Positions 32,064-44,257 of a stretch of 64,000 nt of DNA are shown one piece after another. Source of the stretch: Salvator merianae (lineage: Eukaryota; Chordata; Lepidosauria; Squamata; Teiidae). Every line of letters begins with the position of its first letter. Within the stretch, counting starts at the first letter, position 1. Position numbers and translations under genes: made by a program. The notes under the pieces are model-generated. The model saw only the letters and a program-made list of their open reading frames with translations. It had not been told where the DNA came from and did not search any database. The stretch covers positions 75,039,838 through 75,103,837 of the forward strand of contig QVOM02000042.1 in NCBI GenBank assembly GCA_003586115.2. Reading direction: 5' to 3'.

Positions 32064-34511
32064 GTAAGTTCTGCCCTTTTCTGATTATTTTATCCTTTAT
32101 GTTGCTTTCCTTTTTACTGAGCAAAGCTGAGGTGTTCTGATTTCCCCAGAGAGATGCATCGAGAAACTTTTTCAGGGACTCTTATTGCTCTTCCATGAAA
32201 AGGGACAGCTCGCCCTAGGCTGGAGTGGGGCAAAGATAAAGCAGAGGTATCTTTAAAAACTGGAAGCAGATGTTGTACTTTTATTTACTTATTAATCCTT
32301 TAAACTAAGGTGAAGGAAATATGCTCGAGGATTTTTTGCTCTTGCTGTAACAACTTAACTTGTAAATATAAATTCAGTTATGGGAATGAAACATCATAAC
32401 AGGTACAATGTAGTGTTGTATTCCTACAGATAACAGCACCCAGATATTCTCAGATCGGCCAAGACAGAAGAGTTTTAGAAGGACTTGTGGATCATTTTAT
32501 TTGACTTGAGGTTATGAATGAAGGAGGTTAACTGTTTTGTTTCAGTATTTTTTTCTGTTTTCACTTGTATAATGCAAGTTTCCTCAGTCCAAAAAGATTA
32601 AACAAGGGGGAAAAATGAGGGTATTCACTGGAAGGAGAAAAGCCTGACATAGTGCCTGGATTTAATCTTACATATTTCAGTTGCCAACTGCTCTAAGTAT
32701 ATTTTGTCTGACTTCAGATTGTGAATTACCTTTAATACATATAACTATACGAATGTATGAACCTAAATCTGTAATCCAATGATTTATAGCTAAAGTACAG
32801 CATAACTCTACAAAAGTGATGCAGTCTTTAAAAAATATTAAAATCCAGAGGAAGCTGGGGAAAAAATGATTGTCCAATGGTAGATTTGGCAGACAATCAC
32901 AAAGGTTTTTTTTTAAGAGTTTCATTTATTCATTTAGTCTCACTTCATTATCAAATAAGCGTAAGAGTCAGTTCAACACAGAGAATAGCCTACATTCTGT
33001 CTTCTTCCCCAGATAATCTGCTGTAATGTAGATGAAGTAGAATCTTATTTGGGACCTTAAATTGCAATCCTAACCTCACTTGCCTGGGACTCAGCATTAC
33101 TGAACACAATGAAATGTACTTCTGAATTTGGATTGCACTGACAAATTGCAGTTCTAAGCCATTTACTTGGAGGCAGCTCAGCATTATTGGCTCAGTTATC
33201 CTTGCTCATTCTGCCTCAAGTCTCTGCAAAAGAGGAAAATTAAAATAAGAAAAAATCCTGATGATTGAAAGAGATACATTGTGAATTCTTTATTATTAAA
33301 AAAAAAATGCTTTTCACCCCTCCACCCCCCAATTTGGCTGGTAACAATTTGCACTGTGAATATTAAAGTCCTAGTAGTATATGTATATGTATGTACATGT
33401 ACATTAAGAACCTTAGGTTGTTCAAAAAGTTTAGCTGTTTCCTATCCCCACCAAAATCCAGTCTGAATACTTCTTTCATCAGAACACAGACTGTAATAAG
33501 TAGAACAGCTTATGTTTCAGAAAGTGTGTTCATGTAAACGAAATGTAATCCAATTATTGAAATGATCTGAGAGAATATTCAGTGTATCTCAGGATCCCTC
33601 TGAGCTCCCAATGCAGTGGGCCTCATAGTTACAAGATCAGAATTTTCATGATCATTTGATTGCTTTTAATCTTAAGACTTTATTGATTTTTCACAGAGCT
33701 TGCATGGATTACTTTTGCATAAAGCCTGAAAAAGAAATAGATACAAAAAAACCCACATCCAAAACAGATATCACATTAAAATTATATGTCATAAAGACCA
33801 TATTTAACTGTAAACAATCTAGATCTTAAAAGATCTATATCTTGACGTGTAATCCAAAGGCCTTGGATCAACAGTCAAAATGTATATTCCCTTTTAGGTC
33901 GAGTGCATTATTACACTTCCTGGCAAACTCTGCCATGGGCAGCTCAGATCTCCAGATTCAGAATAGTCATTGTTTAGGATTCAGGTCCAATTCTGGGTGA
34001 GATGTTTGGACTCTAAACTCCAGTGATGTTGTCAGATGTTTTAAAGAGCTTAGACGTATTGATTGATAATTCCATTGGGAAGGAAAGAGATTGATTTTGA
34101 GGAGCCCAGACCAATCCAAATAATTAGTTTGCTTACTTTTCTTAAGATAATTAATAGTATTTTTTGCACCTTAAACTGAGCGCACAGAGTGGAAGAGCAG
34201 CATTGTAGCATTTTCCTTCATGTATAAATGGGACTTTTGCTGAAGCAGTTCTCAAAAACCCAGAAAAACCTTATAGTTTTCTGTTATAAGATATAGGCAA
34301 ACGTTAAGATGAAGACATGGTGTTTAGGAACAGAGAAGTCTCTCATGCTCATGAGCTTCCTGTCTCCTCTTTATAAACATAACATAAAATATCGAAGGTT
34401 CTTAGGAGCTGGACTGGGAATATGCAAGTAATATAACACCACAAGAGCTGTGCAGCAGCTGGTTTAGATCACACATGCTGTGTTGAAAACATGGATGCTC
34501 AATATTGTTAC
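32064..34511 (+). other. presumed start of intron 1, no other feature
   Basis: It begins with the donor GTAAGT. It is AT-rich, with no further exon or recognisable repeat. If the exon call is right, the rest of the window is intronic, because no acceptor-flanked second exon was recognised. Confidence 0.35.
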
Positions 34512-34625
34512 ATAAGAACATAAGAGGATCGGGTCACAGCCCATCTAGTCCAGCGTCCTGTTTCACACAGTGACCCACCAATTGCTTCTGGCCATTCTCA
34601 AGCAGAATAAAAAGGCAAAACCTTC
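34512..34625 (+). repeat. CR1-like repeat unit, 5' part
   Basis: CATAAGAACATAAGAGGATC, CAGCCCATCTAGTCCAGCG, CCTGTTTCACACAGTGACCC and CAATTGCTTCTGGCCATTC follow in the order typical of the sauropsid unit. Downstream similarity fades after about 34625. Confidence 0.65.
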
Positions 34626-35399
34626 ACTTGCTCTTGATTCCCCTCAAATGGGCTTTACAGGCATCCTGCCTATCTTTCCAACATGGAGGCAGTTAGCTTT
34701 TGACAGTTCTAATCATCACTTTCATGAGTTGGTGGGCAAAATTTATGCCTTCTTTCTTCAGACCCCAACAGGTTATTGCCATTGTCACTACTGAAGACTC
34801 CATATGAACTTAGATATTCTTAAGCTTAGAAGGGTCTGAACAGAAGGGTCTGAACATCCCTGGTAAAGTTACAGAAACAACAACTGAGATGCAACCCAAC
34901 CAGTCTAAAGTGGGTTCTACTTGTAGCTTTCCAGATCTAGCTCAAATTCTGTATTTCTATAAATTTGTTAGAATCCATGCTGAATATAATTTGCCTACAG
35001 TGCTTTCTTCCAGTATCTTCAGAATGCTTTGTAGTCTCCTGTGTCAGTCACCCTGATAACGAAAGTATTATTGAGCAGTTATTCGTGGAATCTAGAAAGT
35101 TATACCCAAGAGAGATGAAGAATGTTGTTCTTTCCAGATATTTTTGAATTCCAGTTCTATCATCCTTGGCTACTCGGCCACATTGGCTTTGCCTGCTGGG
35201 ATCTGGGGTCCACCAACAGATAGAAGGTCACTGGTTCAAAGGGAATTAGTGTAATATACTTATTACAATTAAAAACTGGTAAAAGAGTTTAAGTTATTTT
35301 AATGCAGTGTAGTTCTTTCCTGACAATTGTAATAAGAGATGATCCAAAGTATGGCAAAATCTGTCTTCATTGTAAAATTCACATACCACCTGTTTTCTT
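34626..35399. other. unannotated sequence
   Basis: Nothing was recognised. Confidence 0.45.
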
Positions 35400-35675
35400 T
35401 TTTTCTTGCCATTTATAGAAGAGCTTACCAGGTGAGATTTGCCAGGTATCTACTTATGTTTCTTTTAGACACTTGTTGAAAATACATCTTTTCACTTGGG
35501 CTTTTGGGGATGAGAGGATGCTAATGACTGCTGTACTTTTTCTTTTAGTCATCACCTTATATGGTAGATTTTGGTTTAAATTGTTTTAATTTCCCTTGTT
35601 GCTAATTATGGTTTTACATGCTGACACAGTGAAAGGAGGTATAATAAAATTCCCTAAATAAATAAATAATTTTAG
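35400..35675 (+). repeat. L2/CR1-type LINE 3' end
   Basis: It contains a GAAAATACATCTTTTCACTTGGGCTTTTGG-like block (read from about 35480) and ends in GGAGGTATAATAAAATTCCC followed by (AAAT)n. This is the arrangement of a lizard LINE C-terminal end, short 3' UTR and tail, recognised from memory. Confidence 0.5.
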
Positions 35676-36268
35676 AAGTAGCTTGCATCCTATGCAATAA
35701 CTTAAAAAAAAAAAAAAGGTGGTAATCAGGAATGTGAGCAGGAAATCATCACTTCAAAACTCCTCTGAGTTATTGCAAGATCTGCACAGGACCTTTATGT
35801 GTCCAATGACCCACACACACCCCATCATGATCACCACCGAGGAATGAGTTCCCTGACTGTGATCTTGATGGTTGGATCCGGTGGGCAGCATGCAAACAGC
35901 AAGCCACTGCTTTAAGAATAGCATTGAAATTGCAGTGCTATTCTTAATGTGCAGGGAGAAGAGCATTACACTTGTAGCACTCTTACCCCTGGATCCTGCT
36001 CACTGGGTAATTAAGTGACCCTGGGTATACCATTCTTGTGATATTCTCTTAATATTAATTTTGCAGCACTTTAGCATAGTGCCTAATGTCTATTTTACAT
36101 GAATGGATGCAATGAATCTCTTTGAATATTATGTCAAAAGTAAACTGCATTTTGTGGATGGTGTCTATAATCCTACTTGTCCACTCTATTCATTCTTTCT
36201 CTATGGAGATCATATTAGTGACTGGTAAGGAAGAGTGCAAAGTGGCTAAAAGGAAGTAGTGTTATCAA
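35676..36268. other. unannotated sequence
   Basis: An A-run lies at 35705-35717. A small inverted pair (CTTTAAGAATAGCATTGAAA against GCTATTCTTAATGTG) occurs near 35910-35952. Nothing else was recognised. Confidence 0.4.
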
Positions 36269-36642
36269 GAGGCACGGTAGTGCAGGTGGCTAAGGCACTG
36301 ATCTTTCAATAGGAAGATCGGAGTTCAAGGCCCCTGTCTGCCGTGTAAAGGAGATGAGCGCCCTCTACTGGCCTCTAGCTCCAGCCAACCTAGCTGTTCG
36401 AAAGCAAGTAATTGCAAGTAGATAAATAGGGAGCATCACATTGTGTGATGTGGAAGATAGATAGATGTAAGCCTTCGGGCGAAAAATAACCTTGTAAGCC
36501 GCTTTGAGTCAGCTTTGGCCGAGAAAAGCGGGATATAAAATCCAAGTTCTTCTTCTTCTTCTTCTTCTTCTTCTTCTTCTTCTTCTTCTTCTTCTTCTTC
36601 TTCTTCTTCTTCTTCTTCTTCTTCTTCTTCTTCTTCTTCTTC
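36269..36642 (+). repeat. tRNA-derived SINE with (CTT)n tail
   Basis: An A-box-like TAGTGCAGGTGGCTAAGG lies near 36288 and a B-box-like GATCGGAGTTCAAGGCCCC at about 36317-36335. A body with GAGATGAGCGCCCTCTACTGG follows. A 3' segment (CCTTGTAAGCCGCTTTGAGTC, GAGAAAAGCGGGATATAAAAT) is shared with squamate LINE/SINE tails. About 96 bp of near-pure CTT/TTC repeat (36546-36642) finish the element. The long poly-Lys/Glu frames across the tail are artefacts. Confidence 0.8.
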
Positions 36643-39600
36643 ACACAACTAAATACATCTAAGGACTCTGAACTGTGAAGCCATATGGGTGTTTGGACCA
36701 CAGAATGCTATGGAGAGTACCTGAAAATCTATCTTGAAAAACTACAGGAATAAAGTTACATTTTGAAATTGGGCTTTTTTCATCCCTCTCTAGTTGCTTC
36801 AGACTTCATTCATGAAAAGAAGTTCACTGTAAACAGGAAAATCCTCTCAGCATAGTGCAATCCAGAACAGCCAGCCTTTGTCTAGCCTGGAAGACCTGAT
36901 TCTATTTTTAGCTTGTTACTTTAGAAATGTCACACCGGGCACAGCACCTTTACTCTAATTGGTCAGCATCATTCTTGGTGATTGCCAACTGATTGGATTA
37001 TTGTCCCATTATTGTAGACAATCTATGTTTGTAATTTCTTCATATCTTACATCTCCCCTTTATTGCCAAACTGCTGTATTGTACCAGACAATCAAAAGTG
37101 TGATTTCTGATTCATTTCCCCACCAATTTGCTTCTTTCTTCTTTCCCAAACTTAGCTAAAGTTAGTGTATAACCCCCCCCCCAGCTTTTCCCCATTCATT
37201 AGGTGGTTTCCTCCTCATCACTATGCTGAGCTCAACATCATGGAGGTGGATTTTCCCTCACTGCTCTCCTGCCAAATTTTGCTGAAGCTAAAATTGAATT
37301 TTGTTAAAATCACTCGACATTGACAAAGAAGATCATTCTGTAGCCTTGAGCATACTCTTTCTCCTTTGCTCTGGTATTGGCCTAGGATCTTGGGGTCAGG
37401 GGAAACTCATTGCCTCCTTCATCGGCTTTCACCTCCTGCAATCAAAAAGAGAAGCCCTGGTTTCTCCGGAGGTTGCTGCCTTTCCATGCCTTCTCCAAGG
37501 CCACTTTTGTGCTATTTTGCAGCTTTTCTGTGACTAAACATCACTTTTCCACTGCTTTGCAGCTCTGCAACCACTGAATCACTAGGAAGAGAATCATTAT
37601 CTCTGATGCATGATGTTTGACTATTGGCTTGTCCATCCTTGGCATGTATTGTGGATAAATAAAAAAAATCTGTAGTGATGTCCTTCTTGGCTCTGCTTGA
37701 AAGGTCCCCTGTATCTTTGTTCCCTTCCATTTGGCTTCTGAGCCCCAGAGCATCTCACTCTCTTGTGCATTTGGTACCCAAGCTTAGGACTCAATGTGGT
37801 GAAGCGATCCATTTGAGAGTGAGAATGCTCTCTTCTGCCCACTTTTCCTTCCTAACCTCTGAAGACTTTAAGAGAAGACTTAGGAGGGTGAGAACCACTT
37901 TTGTTACCCCCTTATTTTTATTTTCTTAGCTAGAACAACACTTTTGGGGAGGATCTTAGGACTAGTTTGGGTGGAGGGCATCATCCAGGATCCCAAACCA
38001 AGAGAAAGGGGCAGAGATATTTTATTAATTATGTTGGAAGGAGTAGGCCTCAGAACTAGGAACTGGGAGATAGCTGTGTTTAGGATTTCTTAGGGCTCAC
38101 TGTTAGACTCTATCCATACATTCACACCAGGAGATTTTCCCTTTGCATTTAAATAGAATTTAGCTACTCGGTTCAGACACCTGTCAGATCCAATATCACC
38201 TGCTACATTTTTATTGCCTTGCTACTTCGTTCTTTCATCTACTTGTAGTCCTGTAACATGTTGCCTTCTATTGCCAGCTATTGCAGCCTCAGAAGAAATG
38301 CCTCTTTCATTATTTTCTTTTTGTTCAATAAAGATTGTCAAATTTTACATTTTATCCTTGCCAAAGAACTTTTCTTTTTGCCCCTGTCTTGAGACTCCAC
38401 ACCAGTCAATTGCCTTCTACCTAGCACTGTTCATTACTCCAGTATAGTAGCCTTGGTTCCTGTGGAAATAGCTGGTATGATTAACTCCCCATAAAATTCT
38501 TTTTTTTCTTTTTTTTTAAATGTTGTACCCATGATTAGAATAAGTAGAGTTTTCTTATTTCTTCCTTGGCCCTTTTGCCCACTTTCTTCCCCTTAAAGGC
38601 AAAAGAGATGCTGTCTTTGCTTCAGTGGGGTCTGAAGGGAATCTTAACTGTGACTTTATCAGTGCATGCAAAGCATAAAAAAGAGAGGCAACAGACCTGC
38701 AAGAAAAAAAAATATCCAGACTCCTCTACGCAGTCCAGTCTGGTACAGCCCATTAAGTATAATGTAGCTAGTGACAGCGTCATGGTCGGAAGACCAGCCT
38801 CTCAGGCACACAGGAATTATAAGGCTACTTGTTTAAAATATGCCCATTGCAGTACATTAAATTAGTTCATGCCTGCACAACTTAGGATTTGCCAAGATCA
38901 TCACATCTCATCAATCCTGACTGGTAGCTGTTTAACAAGTCTCCATATGGGTAGTCCCAGACTGGGATGTATGTGAAACTTTTACAGCACCGTTGGGGTG
39001 TTATATGTACCCTCTTTTTTGTTACGATGTCTCTTGAGTTGTATAAATTTGATCTTGGTTGGCAAAGTTAATCAGCAAAAGCAATTCAGGAAATACCATT
39101 TTCTAATAGGCCATAAAGCATAGAGCATGTGAAACATTGTTTAGCACAGTCTTTGCCAATCTGGTGCCCTCCGTGTGCCATTCTTGTTCCCACCAGTCAA
39201 CTTGGCTGATGCTCAGAAATTATGGAAGTTGTAGGCTGCATCTCCATTATCCAGTAAAAGCCCCTTAATCAGGTCCTCAGGGCAGCTGGTCTCCATTGGG
39301 AGTAATGGAAATTAGCCTCACTTAAGGTGTCTTTGTTGCGTAATAGTCTAAAAATCTTGGGCTGGCCTAGCATGGTCAGTAAATTTGTTGCTCTTGCAAC
39401 ATGAAAGAAAGATTGTGGGGGATAATTTCCTTTCATGCCAAAGGAGTGAATGGCAAGTCCTTATGACTTTTTATACTGCTTTCTTGATCTTTTGACACTG
39501 TATGTCTGTTCAGGATGTAGTATAGATGAATGCTGAAGAAAAAGACTCATTAATTTGACAGCTTCTTTGCAGTGTCAGTGGCAATGTGTCAGCTCAGCTG

Positions 39601-39925
39601 CCAAGTTTCCCTATAGTTCTTTCCCAGGGTTGAAGGTGGATTTTAAAAACCGGCCTGAGGCACTGATTGAGCAAACTAAGTAATAAGGGACATATTGAAC
39701 TTCACAGACAGGGGCATGTAGGCCATTTGTGTCTACAAATGAACCTTAGGCAGATCTGATTCCCCTAAGAGAAGCTAAGAAGGACAAGGATCCACATAAA
39801 ACAGAGCATTCTTCCCATTAAGCTTGCTGGTGTGAGAGCTGTAGTTGTTTCAGTGAGAAGTATGTGTATTTACAAAGACTCTTTTTGCAATGGTTTTAAG
39901 GCAAAGTTCTCAGTTTGGTTTAATT
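36643..39925. other. unannotated sequence
   Basis: A C-run lies at about 37171-37181 and a T-rich stretch near 38499. No repeat family or exon was recognised by eye in these 3.3 kb. Confidence 0.4.
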
Positions 39926-40365
39926 GATCTTGAATGTTACTTACCATGTTAGAACAGGATAATTATCCTGTTGTAATATGGTATTGACCATGCAGCACAG
40001 ACACCGTCTTCACTGTGTGGCCTTAGTTCCTTACTTGAAGCAGGCTACTAGCATTCATGGTGAAATTCTGGGAAGCATCTGGCCATTTCCATGGCAACTG
40101 TCAAGGCCACGCAATGTGCAGGTGCATGTAAGTGCACAGGTGTGCATAGGCGATTGCACAGGCACAATCAGGTCATCACAACTGCCCAGTCACCATGTGT
40201 GGTGCAATGGCCAAGGTAAGCATGGGTGTTCTTTACTGGGAGCTGACTAGGAGCAATCAGGAGCAGTGTTATGCTGTTTCCAGCTGCTTGGGCCTCTATA
40301 AAGTGCAAACACACTTTTCCAGCAAGCATCCTTGACACTTGCTAGAGAAAGTGAGAACAGGTCCC
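39926..40365. mobile_element. family B hairpin-string MITE, degraded left end
   Basis: The right end is GAAAGTGAGAACAGGTCCC. A 40-bp near-perfect palindrome (39943-39982) has TAGAACAGGATAAT facing ATTATCCTGTTGTAATATGG. Further inside, AGACACCGTCTTCACTGTGTGG recalls the second hairpin of 4107-4619, and TCTAGCAAGTGTCAAGGATG-type arms near 40320-40344 recall the last one. The left terminus is degraded. Confidence 0.6.
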
Positions 40366-42058
40366 CTGCAATTTACTTTCAGAATAAGTGAATCCATCAG
40401 CAAAATGACTGTCCAGTTTCTTTCTACGTTATTTAACTCAAAGGTGGATTTTCTTGGGTAGATAATGTGGAACAAAAATTGCTTGTTACTTAGCTGATTC
40501 GTTAATTTGCTCTGAAGGTGTGCCAAAGGTGGATTAAAAATTAAGTGTAAATGGGCTTTCTGAATTTTATTCATCAGACCTAGAAAAAGCTAAAGGGTGA
40601 TTTGTGGGCAAAGAAAGACTTTAGAACAATCATTTTAGTTGAAAATGTTCATACCTGAATTGTTCATATCTGACTAACAGGTCCTGCTTATAGAGGACTA
40701 GGGATGTGCTGAACTGCAGTTCGTAAGTCCATTTGTCATGAACCGCTGCTGAGTTATAGGATAGGAGGCACCTGACAGTCCTGGGCCTCTCTAAGCAGGT
40801 TGTGTTCAATGAAATGCAATTTGGCACATCTCTACAGAGGCCCTCCAGATGTTGTTGGGCTAGAATTTCCATAAGGGCCTCTTCTAACTCAGCAGCGGCT
40901 CATGGAGCACTCTTGCAAAGGCATGAGATAAAGGAGAGGCTGTTAAGGCCCAGCTAACCACCTATGTTTTAATCCACATTTTCAGAGTGGTCCATTTTCA
41001 GAGTGAGAAAACATATCAACAAAGTGACAAACATAATGTGGGAAGAAAATGGTTAGGCACTTTGCTTATGTATTCTCGCATTCCGAATGTGGTTCAAATG
41101 TGGATTAAAACTTAGGTGTAGATGAAGCCTGAATGCAAGCTTCTCTTTAAATGCCCAGAACTGCACTTGGATTGATAGCAGATAGAAATAATGTTCAGGG
41201 AGAGAGATGGAGGATTCTAGCTGCCCCCACACACATTGCCTTTGTGAGTTGCGAGGTCAGGAAGGATGGCATTTCTACTCTAGCAGCCCTGGTGAGCTTT
41301 TGAATTGGTGGCCTCTGTTTGGAATGCCTCGTGTGGCCACTGCTGTACCCAAATCCTCTCTGCAGGAGTCATGCCAGCCAAATAATCACAATAATTTCTT
41401 GTGGCAGATCCTGCATTTTGGATATAGTTGAAGCTGTAGGCCTGACGTGTGAAGAAGCTGCCAATATGGGGATCTGCAGGTCTTGCTGTCACATTTCAAG
41501 GCAGCTGGAATGCATTAGTAATGTTCTCATTGAATTGCAACATTTGGAAGGGAAGTAATACTTCGTTTATACCCTGGTAAAAATCACAGCAGGTTAAATA
41601 TTTTAGACAGATAGTTGCAAGAATAAATAAATAAATAAATAAATAAATAATAAAATAAATGTTCCTGTGGTGGTGGTTGAAAAATAAGTGCTTATATATT
41701 ATCTTCTTAGTGCGCATTTCTGTCTGCCTCAAATGCATTTTAGCACACTTCTCAACTTTAATTTTTCCTGCCTGCTTTTAATGGTTCTCCAAGGATCTTT
41801 TTCACTATTTGTAATAAAGTGCTTATGGATTTTTGTAAACCCTAAAGGCTTGAATTTGTTGTTAAGATAGCAAATATATTTGGCCAAGAACTGGCCTGAA
41901 GTTAGTCAAAAGGAACTATTTACTGTCTGGTTATTTTTCTGCTCAGTTTGAGAATGTGGGAAAGCCATTCATTGCTCTAGTGCTTTATAAGTTAAGAATT
42001 AACATGAATACCCATGACCTTAGAGTGAAGCATGTACTAATGCAATAAAGCTAATCAT
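40366..42058. other. unannotated sequence with (AAAT)n
   Basis: A simple AATA/AAAT repeat lies at about 41620-41660. AGGTCAGGAAGGATGGCATTTCT near 41252 weakly resembles the motif at 7935. No gene was recognised. Confidence 0.4.
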
Positions 42059-42502
42059 GGGCCTGTTTCACACTTTGTATTAGCGAGCATCTGAGACACT
42101 CACTAGTACAGTGCTTCTGCACTCTGTGGAGGTCCTTGTGACTGGGAGCAGCATAACACTTCTCCCAATCGCAGCTAGCCGTGGAGTACAAATTAGTGTT
42201 CCACAACTTTACCGGAAGATGATAGTCAGCTCCTGGTAAAGTGTGCGGTGTGGCAGTCATGTCTACATGATTGCATGATCACGCCTGCACCTATGCACTG
42301 CACAGCATTGCTGGTTGCCATGGCAACAGCCAGGTGCTTCCCGGCTGCTGCCATGATAATAATCCAGCAAGGCTACCAACATTTGCATCATGAATGTTGG
42401 TAGCCTGCTGAAGGTAAGTACTACAGCCACACAGTGCGAAGAGTCCCCATGCCTCCGTGATTTTGTTAAAGAAATTCTATGCTACGCAGTGCGAACAGGC
42501 CC
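42059..42502. mobile_element. family B hairpin-string MITE with CAT target duplication
   Basis: The ends are GGGCCTGTTTCACACTTTG and CAGTGCGAACAGGCCC; the direct flanks are CAT (42056-42058) and CAT (42503-42505). Hairpins include TATTAGCGAGC facing ACTCACTAGTA near 42079, GTGGAGTACAAATTAGTGTTCCAC (42181-42204) and CAGCAAGGCTACCAACATT facing AATGTTGGTAGCCTGCTG (42365-42410). The right end is tandemly duplicated (next entry). Confidence 0.8.
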
Positions 42503-42541
42503 CATGTCTTAGTGATCCTGTTAAAGAAACTGTGTGCCCTA
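42432..42541. repeat. 55-bp tandem duplication spanning a transposon end and its flank
   Basis: 42432-42486 and 42487-42541 are about 80% alike. Each has CAGTGCGAA, then the terminal CCC, then CATG, then a flank block ending TTGTTAAAGAAA or CTGTTAAAGAAA. The duplicated unit therefore contains the end of the MITE, its target duplication and 3' host sequence. Confidence 0.75.
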
Positions 42542-43610
42542 ATGAAAAGTACATAGGAAGTGTTATTTTTGTGTGATTAGTTCAGGCTGACATGAACCCA
42601 TGGTGTGTTTACTGTGTCTTAAAAATGCTAGATTTTTTTCCCTTATTTTTATTACTTCAGTTTTCTGTAACAAATATTTGAGGGAGGCCCACAAACACTC
42701 ATACCTCACAAATAGGTTGTGAACACGACTTGTTTAATGAGATCCAAGTTGGGACTGATGTGCTCCAAAAATGACACTGTCAAAATGTCCCGATTCTGAG
42801 CCCTTTCTATGTTCTCCTTCCTGATTTCATTCCCCTTCTAATGCCTCCTCCTTGTCAAAGTCGAAGGCCAGCCTGGGCTCCAAATATACACACATTATTT
42901 GGTTCTTCAGGGTGATTTTTTTACTCAGCTGGGTGATTCTTTACTCTTTAAGATTCCTGCAAGTAGAGCTACCAGTGTGAGTCACCTGAGGCAAGACCTC
43001 TTAAGGCCAGACAAAAGAGTGTAGATAGTGTGCTCATGACGTTTTGCCGATATATTTCACAGGAAGCTAAGATTCTCAACGACACATGGGTGATGGGTAA
43101 AGATGATTCATCCTCTCTCCCCCTGACAAAAGCCAGAAGAAGGGCTGAGCTATGTCCCTGTGAAACAGAACAAAGCAGGTGGCCGGCAATTGTTCCTGAG
43201 GCAGATAGACTGAGACTAAGTTGAACTCTGCAAAATAATTTTACAGAAAACTTCTGGATATTTGACCAGGTGTTAATGTTGTATAGTACATATGCTTGAT
43301 CAGTATAACTTGTATAAACAATAAATCACGCAAGAACATAAAGAGAAGACCTGCATTCTGGCCATGTCTCCACTGCTTGGTGGAGGCAGCTTGGCAGCAG
43401 GCAGGCAGGTGAGGGACTGGAGTAAGGAGGAGCTATTTGACATGGTGCAGGACAGAAAGAGCACCACACACAGGAGCTGCCTTCACCGTCAATTGTGCCA
43501 GCAAAGAAGGTGATGCAAGATGAACCTGCTGCTGCAGAAGATGCTGACAGGGTAGCAGCGGGCAACTTCTTCGACCAATGAGGGCACCTCCTATCGGTCA
43601 GTAGAGACAG
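42542..43610. other. unannotated sequence
   Basis: Nothing was recognised. Confidence 0.4.
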
Positions 43611-43685
43611 GGCCCCTGTCTTCCACAGTGGCCCACCAAGTGCTTCTGGGCATTCTCAAACAGAAGACAAGGTCCTGCCATGTAA
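43611..43685 (+). repeat. CR1-like repeat fragment
   Basis: CCCCTGTCTTCCACAGTGGC, CCACCAAGTGCTTCTGGGC and ATTCTCAAACAGAAGACAAGG parallel 34555-34620. Confidence 0.55.
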
Positions 43686-43880
43686 CCTAGCCTACTTCAC
43701 ATAGCTACTGTGAGGATAAAAGAGAGAAGAGGATAACTATGTCTGTGGCCTGAGAGAAAATGTGGAATATACATGTAAAAAAAAAATAAACCCAACACAT
43801 TTTGGTTTCTGTCATTGGAAATGTACTGGAAAATCTTCAAAATTTTCTATGTTCTTCTACTATGCAGATAGAAAGAAATG

Positions 43881-44030
43881 GAAGCTTGGTCCTAGATATA
43901 AACAAGATCCTTTGGCAAGAATATAGAACTGGTTTATCCAAACCATCTGGGGAGATGCTAGAGATCAAATCTGACACCCTCTGCTTTCCAACAGTTGCTC
44001 TGCTGTTGAATTATGACCTATGCTGGTAGA
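43881..44030 (-). repeat. tRNA-derived SINE, degraded
   Basis: Read on the minus strand, it has an A-box-like region (GGTCATAATTCAACAGCAGAGCA), then a GGAAAGCAGAGGGTGTCAG block. A B-box-like GTGTCAGATTTGATCTC (plus-strand 43960-43976) and CTAGCATCTCC follow. The order matches the common sauropsid tRNA SINE whose B-box region reads GGTTCAATCCCTGGCATCTCC in intact copies. Confidence 0.6.
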
Positions 44031-44074
44031 TCTTGAAGAAAAAAGGTCAAAAAAGAGAAGAGGCAGAAAGATAA

Positions 44075-44155
44075 CATAAGACTTTAAGAAATGCCCAGTT
44101 GGATTGGTTCAGCCCAATAGCTGTTCCCACAGTGGGCAACCAGCTGCATATGGAA
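44075..44155 (+). repeat. CR1-like repeat fragment
   Basis: ACATAAGACTTTAAGAAATGCC, GGTTCAGCCCAATAGCTG and CCACAGTGGGCAACCAGCTGC repeat the order of the unit at 28532-29030. Confidence 0.55.
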
Positions 44156-44179
44156 CCAGATCCTTGAGATCTGGATCTA

Positions 44180-44257
44180 GCTACTGTAGTCTGCACTAGC
44201 ATGTAGATGGAAGGTCCCTATTCCTGGATATAATCCAGAATAAATACAGAAAAGGCC
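44180..44257. mobile_element. family C MITE, right half only
   Basis: GCACTAGCATGTAGATGGAAGG, CCCTATTCCTGGATATAATCC and the end AATACAGAAAAGGCC match the right half of 8768-8947. The left half is missing. Confidence 0.6.

Noticed and set aside
36390..36701. Poly-Lys and poly-Glu frames
   Set aside because: They are produced by the (CTT)n tail of a SINE.
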